DNA of 64,000 nt from Oasisia sp. SBJ-2009 (lineage: Eukaryota > Annelida > Polychaeta > Sabellida > Siboglinidae), in contig OZ024862.1 in NCBI GenBank assembly GCA_964017155.1, forward strand, positions 46,323,374 through 46,387,373, in the 5' to 3' direction. How positions within the stretch are numbered: position 1 is the first letter of the stretch; every line of letters begins with the position of its first letter. Position numbers and translations under genes: made by a program. This document shows, one piece after another, positions 50,328-62,882 of this stretch. Under the pieces are notes generated by a model that saw only the letters and a list, made by a program, of their open reading frames with translations, was not told where the DNA came from and did no database searches.

Positions 50328-52875
50328 TACTGAATTACTTTTTACTTAATGTTGGCACACATTACAGTGCACACCTGTGGGTGAGCCATGTGATAATATT
50401 TAGCCACAATAAACAGTAATTACTGGCATCAATCCGAGATACAAGGAATGTTTGTCTATGTTTGTTTTAGCAAACATCACCATGTTATTACACATATTGA
50501 GCAATAATTTCTTGAAGGATGGCAAATGGTGGCGGTCATTGAGTATTTCTGCTAATAACAGTATAGCTACTGTCCTGATTACCCTCAATTACCAAATAAA
50601 AACATACACACCTTGAGACAACATTTATCTTTTTAACACTTTGTATTTTACCTTTTCTAATTGTTCAAAATGCATATTGCTGGTCAGGGCTTTATGCAGG
50701 ATCAAATTATTGCCAGTCACATGTTTTGGTGGACACGTGGATGTTAACTGTTAAGCTAGTTTACAAACTTTCAAATTGTGCCTGATGACCTGAAAGTGGC
50801 TACAAACACACATATGACACCATTTACACTAACTTTCAAGGCATAACTAACAATATCTATGGTTTTGGAAGACCTTTTTTTTGCTCCTTCATTTTTTACC
50901 CGTCCACAACCCGTCCTCCATATCTCTACCCATCCACATTTGTTTTTACCCGTCCAAATGACGGGTGGACGGGTCTCTAGATAAAGCTATGTTGCTGCTA
51001 CATTTTATTACTGCTTTTGAGCAGGTTATAACTTTATTGCAATTACAATGTTTGTTGGGATTACAAATGTACTTAAATAATAATAATAAAATTACAAATG
51101 GTTTGCGCTAAAAATACGTATCCAACGCCTCCTGCTAATGCAAGTAATAGTCTGAATAAGAATTTATTTTTGATAAAATAGATCTCCTTTAACAATTTTC
51201 TTTTACCTTGTAAAATTGTTCAAAAAAGTCTGCTATATGTTGTTAGTAGTTTTGAGCAGGTTATAAGTTGTGTTTATGTGATTACAAAAGTATCTTTATA
51301 ATAATTAAATTACAAATGGTTTGTGCCAAAAATGCCTATCCAACTCCTCCAGCTAATGAGCACTTTTTGCTGCAGCCTGGCCCACCTAGCGAGGGCTGCA
51401 TGCGGCTGCAGATGAGCTACGTGTGGCGGCAAAGCATTGGCGTAAACACAGCTCACAGTTTAGGTAACCTTCGAGAGGTTAACTCCAAACAACACGACCA
51501 TGTCAGCGGAGGCCCTAAATCAGTGTGACACGAAGCAAGCCAGTGCCAAAGAGGTGCTGAAACACGCGGCCAGACCTCGCATCATTATCCCGTCTGTGTT
51601 GACTGTTTAACTGTGGCGATATGGCACTTATCTTGACTTTGTGCTTATATGTGTTCTGTAAAAAAACAACAGTTTAAGGATGCTGATTTTTTGGGAATAA
51701 AATTGTGCTGAATATGCTCTAGTTAACCACATGGTTATAATTTGTTTACAGTTAGCCCTTATCACAGTGTTAATTGATTTTAGGTAAAATTATCACATAA
51801 CATTTTGGAGAAAAAGTTACTTTGTCTAAGTAGACCCCTGTAAGACTAGATGGTTTGAACCAGGAGTAAAAAGGTAGGTTGAGACAACTACAAAATAATA
51901 ATTATACAAATAGTTTGAAACCAAGCTCAGACAAGCATCAAGGTAAGAAAATAGTTCAATCTGAAACTTGACAAGCAATACTAAAGTTGTCAACACATGG
52001 ATGGTGAAGAAACGCTACAAGATAACCTGGTAAGTTTATAAATGACGGCGAGATTGTGTAATATTTTAACTGATCTAGCATTATGAGGCAGAATACTGAC
52101 AGAGGAAAGGCAGCAACAGACAGAGCCATAATTATAATTGTCGTACAGTGTTCTGAGTTCTGACTCTAGGAACTCAGAACTACAGGAGTGATGCTGCAAT
52201 TTTTTACGAGAGTGAGTAATGAATATAAAAACATTGGAAGCCTTAAACATGCTGCTGCTAATAAATGCATAGATCTGCAACAGTGCACCAAATTTGATAC
52301 ATTCACACTCCATTTAACCTACTCTAACAAAGATTTGTAGTTGCAGATGAACTGCCATTACATAATAATTTGCACAGCTTGCCATCCATTATAATGCCAT
52401 TGACAATTTATACTACTAATAACTAATATATCTAAATGGCAATACTTACATCGTTTTAACCATTATATTTTGTTTAGAAAATTGGCTCCTATTTTCTTCT
52501 TTTTCTTCTTCATTATATTGTGGTGAACCTAATTTCTAGGTAATAACTCACAGCCTGTTATTTTGGTAGAAACAAAATAGGAGCAGTTAGTTTAGTGCAG
52601 CGGTTAGATTAGTGCAGATTTTTTTAGCAACCCTCTTTATACCAACAATTAAAAATATCCAAGAAAAAAGGTTCAATATTTTATGTTTCAATGTTGTTTA
52701 ACTTACTATGTACCGCTTTGGCACTTTGACCGATGTAGCTCTTATCCAGCATGTAGGGCCTTAACATATGGAAGAACCATGCTCAGATAACTGTGTAAAG
52801 ATAAAAACACAGCACGTGGATTCACTGAAACAAAACGAGTGCATGCAATATCGCTATGCAATATGCAATACTTAC

Positions 52876-53092
52876 CCGAACCCCACGGAAAGTCCATCGA
52901 TCCAATATCACCCTTACTTCTGTCAAACGGATGCGGCGACAACATACTGTTGTCCGTTGGCGTCACGGAAAGTCTACCGAAGTCGCTTCTGTCAAGCGGA
53001 GGAGCCACGAAGCCCTGTCTGCCGCAATGTTCAAGCGCCTTCATATGCATAGCCTCGAGAGCATGAGGTTGGACTAGCGAGAGAGAGTCCAT
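52876..53092 (-). CDS. HNF4: HNF4 candidate alternative first exon A
   Basis: Open frame of 72 codons starting MDSLSLVQPH and ending MDFPWGS plus one base, with a strong donor (CGG|GTAAGT) in phase 1. It joins the DNA-binding exon as GS-D-TSDM, giving a 601-residue isoform, the longest of the four. The N-terminus is mixed polar, with DRSDFG, TPTDNSMLSP and DRSKGDIG, and could serve as an activation domain. The ATG is preceded by a CA/CT-rich leader (53093-53170) typical of a 5' UTR, and +4 is G. Base composition is richer in CpG and GC than the surrounding intron, as expected of coding sequence. The family assignment rests on phase compatibility and position, not on a recognised motif. Confidence 0.6.
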
Positions 53093-53534
53093 GGGTGTGT
53101 GTGTGTATGTGTGTGTTTGTGGCCGGCAATGAGACAAAAAAGACCACGCACGCGTCTCTCTCTCTGTGTCTCTTTCTCTCACGGTGGTTGGACCTGTCTA
53201 TCTAACACTACATCACATCAGAGCTGCCATCTTGTGACATCTGTCGTTGCCCGGTGATCTGTGTCAACAAGTGATGTCTACTGCAAGACAGCCAGCACCA
53301 GTGCCTTGGCCAGCCTCAGCCACATGACAGGTCAGGTGGGCCGGGCCGGGACTATGTGAATGTGTGTGTCAGTGAGTGTGCCCATCTAGTGTACGACACA
53401 TGAACTACCCTGTCACCACAGTGCCGGTGTCATTGGATACTGTCACAAGTGGACATGGAACTTGTGGGGGAGTTTGGTGGAGGTATGACTAGCATCATAC
53501 AGACACGAATTACGGAATATTCTCTCGTGTACAT

Positions 53535-53935
53535 TAAAGCATGGCTTATTTAATTAATAATGACATCTTTATAATATAGTTACCAGAAGCTCTTTTTTGT
53601 TTTTGTTTTTAATTAGTTATGACAAATTAAAGCATGGCTTATTTAATTAATTATGATATCTTTATAACATAGTTACCAGAAGCCCTTTTGTTTTGTTTTT
53701 TAATTAATTATGACAACTTAATAACTGTTTATATTATATTGTAACTACAAGCTATTTTACTTACAGGTTTATTTAATTAATTATTACAATTTAATAAAAT
53801 GTTTAAATTATACATTAATCAGAAGCTCTAACTTACTGGTTTATTTAATTAAACCAAACAACTTAATAACTTTTTATACTATAATTTTATGTTAACCATA
53901 ATTTTTGTTAATTACTGGTTTATTTAATTAAATAT
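53535..53935. repeat. AT-rich tandem array, units of about 90-110 bases
   Basis: Four or five units share GGTTTATTTAATTAATTAT, ACTTAATAACT and AGAAGCTCT. The first two units (53537 and 53630) are the most alike, with TAAAGCATGGCTTATTTAAT. Confidence 0.85.
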
Positions 53936-56612
53936 AAAATTGTACTAAGTCATATGTAATTATTGGACATTCTTTTACTGCCACTTTCATTGGATTACAA
54001 AGTTAGTTTTAAAAAGTCTGCTAAAAGCTTGCTAACATTGTTACTATCTGCCTGTTCCACTGACTGTGATTTCTGTAATTTAAAAGATGCAGATTGAAAT
54101 GTCTCCTGCCCATTGTTTGAACTCCCGCTGAGTACACTGTATGTGACAGCGAGGCCTGGTGTCCTCTGTAGACAAATGCATAAATAATGTAGTAGAATGG
54201 AATTAATGTGGTGATTAATGACGTTGAACAAATGCCCCACCTGTGCTCCAGCGAGGACTGGTTCAACAATTACACGCCTCCACCAGCCTTGGTAAACCAC
54301 TTGGAACAACAGCAGAATTACTTCAGGGTGACAGTAACCATTAATTTGGCAGTTTATCCAATACACCCCATCTTCAAGTCTTCAAGTATTTACTGCTAAA
54401 AAGTGATGTTTCACTATCCTGCAGTTGTAATGTGACTGTGTGGTAAACTAATAAGTTAATACAATAAATATGACAAACAGATAAATACAATTAACTTTAC
54501 ATTAAGTGTACATTAAAACGATGAATAAATTAATAAAATAAATATAAGAAATGGATAAATAAATTATTTGTACATTAAATGTTATGGTCACGCAATGTAA
54601 AGGATACGACACTGAGCTAAAATAATAAGTTAATAAAATATTAGAATAAATAGATCAATGAAATTATTAGTATATTAAATAAGAAAAAGAATTGTGAACT
54701 TTACTTTACCCATGTAGGTAAAGATATTTGAATTCTGCTATACATTTAACATTTCACATAACTTCACATAAAATGAATTACTTTTTGTTATTTTGTTCGA
54801 TAGTTGGCATTAAACTATAAGGCAGAGAACAGTTCAACTTTTTCAATTCTCTACGGCACTAAAGTCAAAAACAATAATATAATATTATGCAAGTTAATCA
54901 ACATTGCGGAACACACTCTGCGCTGAAACTCCAGGAAATGTAAACACTAAATGACTGCAAGATTTTCCTAGTTGGAAGTTCCAAGTAAACCATGTCACCT
55001 ATCCCAGGAGGCCCATACATCTCCCTCCGTTTCAAGCAGGCAACATATATCAATTACAGCTATCAGCAGAACAGATCAAATGTCAATTTTATGTAAGCGC
55101 TTTTACATGGGGTGATTTGTTTTCTGTTTATCCTCTTCCTGGTCGAGTAACAAGGGCTACTTTCCAAGAATGACTGACCAACCAGGAATCTAGTTGTTTT
55201 GTTGTCTTGCACAAGGAATTAGGTTGTTGTGCTGTTAACACTGTCACTAAGATGATTGATGTTAGCGAAACAACAGCCCCCAGCAGACAAACAAGGGATT
55301 CGGCTGACTGGGGTGGGCGAGTGGCACACATCTGTGAAGTGTGGAGAAGGTTGGGGGGCAAATCAGCACATCATTAACTTCTTCCCATGGACTGCTCAGT
55401 GGTCACTGCCTCCACACAAACAAATTCTCACACCCCAGAACTACACAGCTCTGGAAATTCCTACCTCAAGGAACTGTGAGCTTTACTTGCTGTCCATCCA
55501 CTGAAGGACATTGCAACCAAACTACCAATTTCTCAAACCTGTCCATTCTCTCATCCCCCAGAATAATATTCAGCGGTAGAAATTCTTACTCCAAGACACT
55601 GTGAGACTGACTTGCCTGGAAGGATCCAGGCCATGCGTCATCTAATTTGTTTAACAAAACAAATCCATTCTATGCACACAGACTACAGTTATTTTTTGTA
55701 TGTATTGTATACACTTTACAAACACCGTACACCATAGTTCCACATTTCTGTGATTGCACTCCCAATACCCAGTTAAGCCAGGAAAGAGCAGTACAAACAA
55801 TCTCATTGCAGAAGTAGAAAACAATAAATAGTATGTATTAGTAAGAAAGAAACGGTAAGTGAAATCATGTCTTTTTATTAAATAATTGCGGCTATGCAGT
55901 GGTTTTAATAATTGTACATCATATTATTATATAACATTACATTTAGTGTTTCTGTAAAACTTCTACATATGTGCCCTTGATGGAAATTCACAACAACAAT
56001 TTAAAACTATGCTCCATAAATCAGAATGTCCTCTATTTCCAGCAAATGTTACATATGATAAACAACATACTAAAAGATGATGTCCTGTGACCAGCCGACT
56101 GCTTCCTACTCACTAAACACTACACAACACGTCAACAATTGCGAAAAAGAAAACAGCTTCATCATCCGTAAGCTATAATTGAAAACAGAACATCATACAT
56201 TTCAGAGGCGCTTACCAGAAATCATTAAAACCCTGCTAAAATTGAGTAATTTAGTAATTATAACACTTCTATAGCATCTCTATCCTTGAAAATTCAAGTT
56301 CAGAAGCAGAGCAAACAAAATAGTTTGGGGTAATTATAAACAGGGACAGGCAAGAGTTGTTGCTGGAGTGTGAAACTGATGGAAAATTTATGGTTGAAAC
56401 ACAATTTCATACAAAAATGTTTCGAGTTTTTTCTCAAAAGGTGGCTATAGTTTCAGAAGATTTTATTGTAATAGGGAGTTGATTGCAGATTGTTGGCGCA
56501 GCTACAGAGAAAGCATGTTTGCCAATATTGAGCTTAGTTTTAAGAAAAAAATGTTGTTTGGAAACAGACTGTCATAGGGATGTCAGAGAAATGTAACAGA
56601 TTAACTAAGTAT

Positions 56613-56616
<4 letters not shown>

Positions 56617-56669
<53 letters not shown>
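56617..56669. repeat. (CA)(TA)n microsatellite
   Basis: A short CA run leading into about 50 bases of TA. Confidence 0.95.
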
Positions 56670-56672
<3 letters not shown>

Positions 56673-56789
56673 GCTGAGTAATATTAGCCAATTTAAATTA
56701 AATTTGATATATAACTAGAAGCCAATAGTGCAACTTCTTAGGTGGCTGTCGTGATGGTGAGAAACGGGGCCTTAAGTCCCACATGTGCT

Positions 56790-57140
56790 AAACAATTAGA
56801 ACTGTGCATGTTGCAAACAACTTTGGCTACAATTTGTACGACAGCCCCAATTTTTAAATATTAAATTAACAAAATATGAATTCATTATCTGTCAAAACGC
56901 TGTTAAAATTTGTGCTAACAACTTTGACTACAATTGGTACTTCGGCCCCAAATTTTAAATATAAAATTAACAAAATATGAATTAATTATCTATCAAGAAG
57001 TTGTTAGTATCTGAGCAAACCAGTTTCGCTACAGGTGGGATGATAGCACCAAGTCAAATATTAAATTAATTAAATATAATTAATAACTATCAAGAAGCTG
57101 CTAGACTATGTGCAACGACTCTGCCTACAACTGGCATGGT
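56790..57140. repeat. Degenerate tandem array, units of about 90-110 bases
   Basis: Four related units carry the motif ACAACTTTGGCTACAATTTG (and variants near 56928, 57016 and 57114), each followed by an AAATTAACAAAATATGAATT block. Confidence 0.8.
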
Positions 57141-57743
57141 GCCTGTCCTATACATGGACAACTCTGAAAGTCAACAGTGACAAGTTGATATTGCGCTCAA
57201 TACCGGGTGGAATTTCATCCACACTGTAAGTTGGGTGCCCGCCTGATTGCCCCAGTGGCTGGAGGGGACTGACCACCTGTCTAGGTGACCACTGGGCAGG
57301 GCCATCAGTGGTGGGAGCCAAGAGGACACTTGTTATTGTTTACAAGACACCAACTGTCAATTAGATCTGCTATCTAGGTATTGTTTCAAGGACAGCTGAT
57401 CCCAGTGGCCATATGGACTTCATCACCACTCGGCCAATTCATTCACTACTCTCTGTCACAATTGCTCATTATTGCATATCGCATGTTGAAGACGCTGATA
57501 TAATAACAAGTTCTAAAGATTGACCTCTGCTGTAAGAGAAACAGCACTAGAATAATTGTTTTTTTTATCAAAAGAATCATGTTTAACTTTTTACCATGAA
57601 ATTATATTGTACACTTTAAAATGTTTTAAAATTCCTCTGCATGTGTACATTTACAACTGGGTGAGTACTGCAATAATAATAATAAAACAACGGTTATATG
57701 AGCGTAAATAGTAAGTTTGATACTGCATTTTACTACTACTAGC

Positions 57744-57748
<5 letters not shown>

Positions 57749-57804
<56 letters not shown>
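57749..57804. repeat. (TA)n microsatellite
   Basis: A 55-base TA run upstream of a possible SINE tail (57840-57920). Confidence 0.95.
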
Positions 57805-57807
<3 letters not shown>

Positions 57808-59035
57808 CTTTTCAATATGTGTAACTTGTTTCAATGAATTTTAAAGCACCATTGAATGGTTTAAAGTATCGTTGAGCGCTGTAAAGAGCACTATAAAAAA
57901 ATTCCTTTTATTATTATATGTTGCTAATTTACTATACTAAGTGTCTGTATTATGTTCAATTTTTGTCCCCAACAAAAACCTGTCAGTCCATTTACAGTAG
58001 TACTGCTAAAAAGCTGTGCTTACTGCAGGGTGAACATTTAGTTTTTAATTATACAGAAATGTGAAATATAAAAACTCATCCGCATGGGATTGGAGAGATT
58101 GTCAATTGACATTGTTGGTGAAATACCGAGCACTAAATAATTTCCCAATATTACAATACTACTTATTCAATCTTGGATAGTTCCACTGTCAACACAGAAT
58201 CCATACATATAATCCATTAACTGAGCAAGTACATTATTAGCCTCTGCAAACTTTTTAGTTCTATGAATATGATCCCTGCTTGTTTAATTTCCTGGCCAAG
58301 TCAGTTTCTTCAGGAAACCACGAAGCTACTCTCATTAACCCTGCTTGTAAACAACACCTTGATTGTGAGCATCAACACCGAAACAACAACAAAGAGTCCC
58401 TAACACTCTTTGGGCCCTAACATTAAATTATGCTGGTGTTTATACCCCAAGACGTCATACCTTCTGGTATTTATTTCATCTGCATAACCACTTCACACAC
58501 AGTCTCAGACCACAGGGCCAGGAACTGGTAATCTCCATTACTATTCCCTGAACACAGATAAAGGTGCTACAACATCAATGGGTCACTCAGTGTCCAGTCA
58601 TTCTCAGGGGGTGAGTTACATTTCCCCTCTGGGGGTGAGTTACATACCCCCTCCTTGGGGTCTATTATACTTGGGTGCAATTACCCAGTAGCTACAAATA
58701 CACCCCTGGCAATTAGGGGCCAGTCACTGGGGCAGTTTCGTAATTGGTAATTAACCTTTGAACTAATAATGTGTATCTGTTGTGAAGCAGTCAGAACTAC
58801 TAATGTGAAACCACTGCACATCAGTGGCAGCTTCTTCAAAGGAAATACAAAACACTATACACAGCAAGTGGAACATCACATCAAGACTGCATTTCTACAA
58901 GCTTACATCCATCAATGGTTAACACAAACAAACGTGAATCTAAATTATAATGGATACAAACAAAACAACTCATTATAAGTTTACAAGAAAATTGTTTCAG
59001 TATTTACCAGTCATGATAATTATTGCTACAACAAA

Positions 59036-59037
59036 TA

Positions 59038-59102
<65 letters not shown>
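59036..59102. repeat. (TA)n microsatellite
   Basis: A 66-base TA run in the intron. Confidence 0.95.
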
Positions 59103-59104
<2 letters not shown>

Positions 59105-61733
59105 CATGTATGTCCACCGACTCCACTCTGAAAATAATTAATGAAAATAAGAGTCTTAGTCTATTAGAAAACTAGCCATGGCCTGAGGCAGTTGTCTTTA
59201 TACAGAACCAGCATGAGCAGTGCTGCCCCTGGTGGCTAATTTAAAATCAGCAATCTACATACCTGTTGTGCTATCACTAATTAATGCAGAATTACAGTGC
59301 CTCTTTCTGTTCATATGTTTGTTTATGCTTGACTGTTTAATCACACAATTACTTTTTTCCTCATTCACCATATTCAACACTGCATAATATTATTCATAAT
59401 ATTATTTAAAATTTGCAAATATATTTTATGGTGATGATTTATATAGCACCCTATTTACACAATAATATTCTACATACAAGAAAAGGCACAATGGAAGTAG
59501 ATATTGTCACCAAGAAGCAGTTTTTTTTAAATACATCCAACTACATACAGTCATTATGATCAATATATCACATAGCTGTACAACAGGTCAGGATTTTGCA
59601 GAAATGCTCACCATTCAATAAACTATACCATCCAATTACATGTAACACTAATTTAACTTAGAAATTCCATTTGCTCCATGTTAAATAATCAACTAATATA
59701 TGTTCCTAAACATAATGTTATGACTCAAACAGGCATACTAACACCACAGTTAACAGAACAATGATTTGGCTTGCACTGGTTTGGGAAAAATGGATAATCT
59801 GCAAAGTACAAAATACAAAGTTACATAAACATACTGATGGATAGAAAAGTAGTTACAGTTGTTTGCAATATAGATGTAAGACTCTAGATATAGGTTAGCA
59901 CAGGAAAGGAATAATTAAATAAATAAATCTGGCAGTGTTCTGTGACAATATTCAAAACTGTGTCTTTATTTGAGTTACTTTTTTACATCTGTTCTATAGT
60001 AGTACCTCTAGTGCTTACATAAAGATATCATCAGGCTCCAACAATATTTCATTGTTCCATTTGCAAGACATTACAAATTACAATATGAACTCTACACTAT
60101 GGCTTTAAAAATATGCATTTACAATAATGCATAAATATCTCTAATACGTTCATTCACACATGAATGTAAACCCTTATTATGTGCCTTGTGTATTTCGGGA
60201 GACTTTACAGCTTGAGAGTTAATAGGCACACAGATTTATGTTGTCGGGATCGTGCCTACATGGTAGACAGTGTATAGCGGTCACACCTCCCTGGGTTCAT
60301 CAAACATGCCCAAGACTTAGACAATGTGCCAGGCCCTGCACATAATCCCAGTTATGTCATTAAGCATACTAACACCAGGCTCTGGTGATGCTGCCAGGGT
60401 AGGGTATCTTATCTAGCCAGGGACAGTCTGTCAACACCCCAGTAGGGGAACCCACACTCAAACGTGACACTCTTCTAATTTTCCTCTGGATTCAACTAGG
60501 CAGGTGTTCGTCAAGCCATGCTACTTGCTAGCAGTTGTAAAATACTTCTAATTTTTCTAAACTATTTTATACTAATTTTGGTAATCCACATATGCAGTGC
60601 AGATCAATCTGACTCTGTAATGGTAGACATGTATTCCCTAAAGGAATTGTGAAATGCCAGAAATTAACAACTTAATACATTTTTGTCTTGTTAAAATTTA
60701 CCTACTGGTAATATCTGAAGCACTACACAGTGGTGAAGTAATATATTTAAACATAAGATGAAATTTGCACTTTGTAGACATACTCTGACAGAATTTTTTT
60801 ATTACATGATTAAGTATCATATCACTGTTCAAATATATTACTGGATTTTTCCAGCAGGATGCCACTTAAATGTTGAATATTGTCATCAAACATCAGCAGT
60901 GAAATTACGTTATTACAATATTTTATTTATTTTCATCTACAGTGATAGTAAGCCTTATATTTTGCATGGTTTGCGTGATAGCTAAATAGTTGTCACAATA
61001 AAATGTCAGCACACTCCTACCAACAAGCTACAACTGTAGACATCTTAATGCAACAACAACAGAAAATAATATGATGAGACCTAAAAATATTGTGCCTTGA
61101 CAATGTTATATCTAGATACGATTGTGTTTTAAGCATCAATGATATATGTAATAAACTATGGATAACAAGTGTTCTAAATATTACTGACATTATTATACAC
61201 CAAGGGATACAGCACTCATTTTGGCTCAATATTGTCCAGTATTACCAATACACCTGTAAAGCTTGTTTTTAAACTGGAAATTTGGTTGACCCTTTTTGCA
61301 GTAGAAGCTTTTCAATTGCAAATATTGTTGTGAGCTTAATAAAGTAACTATCTTGATAACATAATATTAACTAATCACTGCATAACTAGCAATAGACAGT
61401 TTTCATTTAAACAGATGAACCATTCAACAAATATCTCAATACATGGCTCCCACTGACATTACACAAATAGTTTCCTCAACAGGTGGAAGACGCCGGTGCA
61501 ATGCCCTTGCCAATTGAAATGAGCAAATAAAACAGCTACTTCTAGTATATCTGCGGTGGATTCCTCCACAACCCATCTGGAGATGTTTATGAAGTGTGCT
61601 ACTTATGTGACATGTCCTATGAGGTTCTCGGCTATATGAGGGCACTTGTATACAGAGTGGGTGATTGATGTATGTGGTAGGACCCTGGGAATGCCCAGCT
61701 TCAACCAGCCAGTGTCCATCTGCAAGCTCTCAC

Positions 61734-61833
61734 CTGTGAAACATTGGCCCAAGTCGAGTTCTTCGACATCATCGGACAGAGAGAAGGAGCTGCTGAGGAT
61801 GTCATCAAACATTGTGGACAGTCTGGTTGTCAT
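61734..61833 (-). CDS. HNF4: HNF4 candidate alternative first exon D (most distal)
   Basis: Open frame of 33 codons starting MTTRLSTMFDD and ending LGQCFT plus one base, followed by a consensus donor (G|GTGAGAG). The segment is acidic (DDI, SDDVEELDL) with spaced hydrophobic residues, like an AF-1 activation domain. The second Met (at 61812) has an A at -3 and is the better start. Donor phase 1 fits the DNA-binding exon at 29132-29440, where the shared G+AT codon gives Asp and then TSDMSLPG. Spliced to the common exons it would give a 562-residue receptor (555 from the second Met). The intron would be about 32 kb. That it is an HNF4 exon is inferred from phase, strand, acidity and absence of another gene between; a different upstream gene is possible. 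A polypurine array lies about 0.7 kb upstream. Confidence 0.5.
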
Positions 61834-62471
61834 AGAAGGTCTGTGGACACTCTGAGGGTCTTGTCACACCTTCAGCATGAGGAAGCCACCCTCTGTGGCA
61901 GCGGCACCAACCATATATGGGAGAGGGGTGGAGGGGTGTTGGCCGGCTGTACCACTTTATTGACTCACAGCTGGTGTGGGGAGGACTGATTTCAAAGAGG
62001 TGCCCAGATGGGAAGCTGGGACACACTGGCTTCCAGTGGGACTGAAAAGACACATACACACACAGACTGATTCATCTGTTGTTGACACTGATACATGGCT
62101 TGGCCTTGATCTCTCATGCGATGGAGAAGAAAGTACACTGCAAAGACAGGAACCTTGACTGATGTGTATGTTTCATTTGTATGTTTTGTTGCTCTGCTAA
62201 CTGTAAACATAAGCCAGGAGCTGTTGCTGGTAGACAGAGACTGGAATGTGTAAATACAATACAGAAGAGGTGAGAACTATGAAAATAAATCGGAATGAAG
62301 AAACATATTATAAGAATGTCAGTAGTTGGGAGCTGATTGGGATGTATAGGTCATGCAGAGGTTTTGCAGACAATAAATAATACAACGAGAATGTGAGGAC
62401 AAATTGACAAAGAGTGCTGGGAAAACAGAAGAAGATGAAGGAAGATAAGAACAACTGAGATGGAGAGAGAG

Positions 62472-62558
62472 ATTAAGAGAGAGAGATTGAGAGAGAGAGA
62501 AAGAGAAAGTGAAAGAGGTAGGAGAGAGAGAAAGTGAAAGCACGAGCAAAAGCGAGAG

Positions 62559-62607
<49 letters not shown>

Positions 62608-62882
62608 GGGAGAGAGGGAGAGAGGGAGAGAGGGAGAGAGGGAGAGAGGGAGAGAGGGAGAGAGGGAGAGAGGGAGAGAGGGAGAGAGGGAGAGAGGGAG
62701 AGAGGGAGAGAGGGAGAGAGGGAGAGAGGGAGAGAGGGAGAGAGGGAGAGAGGGAGAGAGGGAGAGAGGGAGAGAGGGAGAGAGGGAGAGAGGGAGAGAG
62801 GGAGAGAGGGAGAGAGGGAGAGAGGGAGAGAGGGAGAGAGGGAGAGAGGGAGAGAGGGAGAGAGGGAGAGAGGGAGAGAGAC
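62472..62882. repeat. Polypurine (GAGAGG)n array of about 410 bases
   Basis: An imperfect GA-rich start (62472-62600) leads into about 280 bases of regular GGGAGAGA units. It lies about 0.7 kb upstream of first exon D and may adopt triplex (H-DNA) structure. The Ser/Leu/Pro and Arg/Glu/Gly repeat frames across it are not genes. Confidence 0.95.

Larger units (their letters stand above)
37566..52875. other. HNF4 5' intronic region between first exons B and A
   Basis: About 15 kb of AT-rich, CpG-poor sequence without supported exons. It holds two (TCTG)n arrays, a roughly 390-bp tandem duplication (41462-42232), a (TA)n array with an adjacent SINE-like tail (43501-43680), a GT-rich stretch (46240-46340) and the hAT-like element (49757-50327). 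Confidence 0.6.
53093..61733. other. HNF4 5' intronic region between first exons A and D
   Basis: The first 200 bases form the CT/CA-rich leader and probable promoter of first exon A. The remainder is AT-rich intron with tandem arrays (53535-53930 and 56790-57130), three (TA)n tracts and a GC-richer patch at 57170-57440 without coding signs. Confidence 0.55.

Noticed and set aside
51268..51528. Plus-strand frame with a GC-richer segment near 51370-51440
   Set aside because: No splice sites in a consistent phase, no family resemblance, and opposite to the HNF4 strand.
60268..60310. tRNA-like B box (CTGGGTTCATC)
   Set aside because: No matching A box at the right distance and no stems; at most a SINE remnant.
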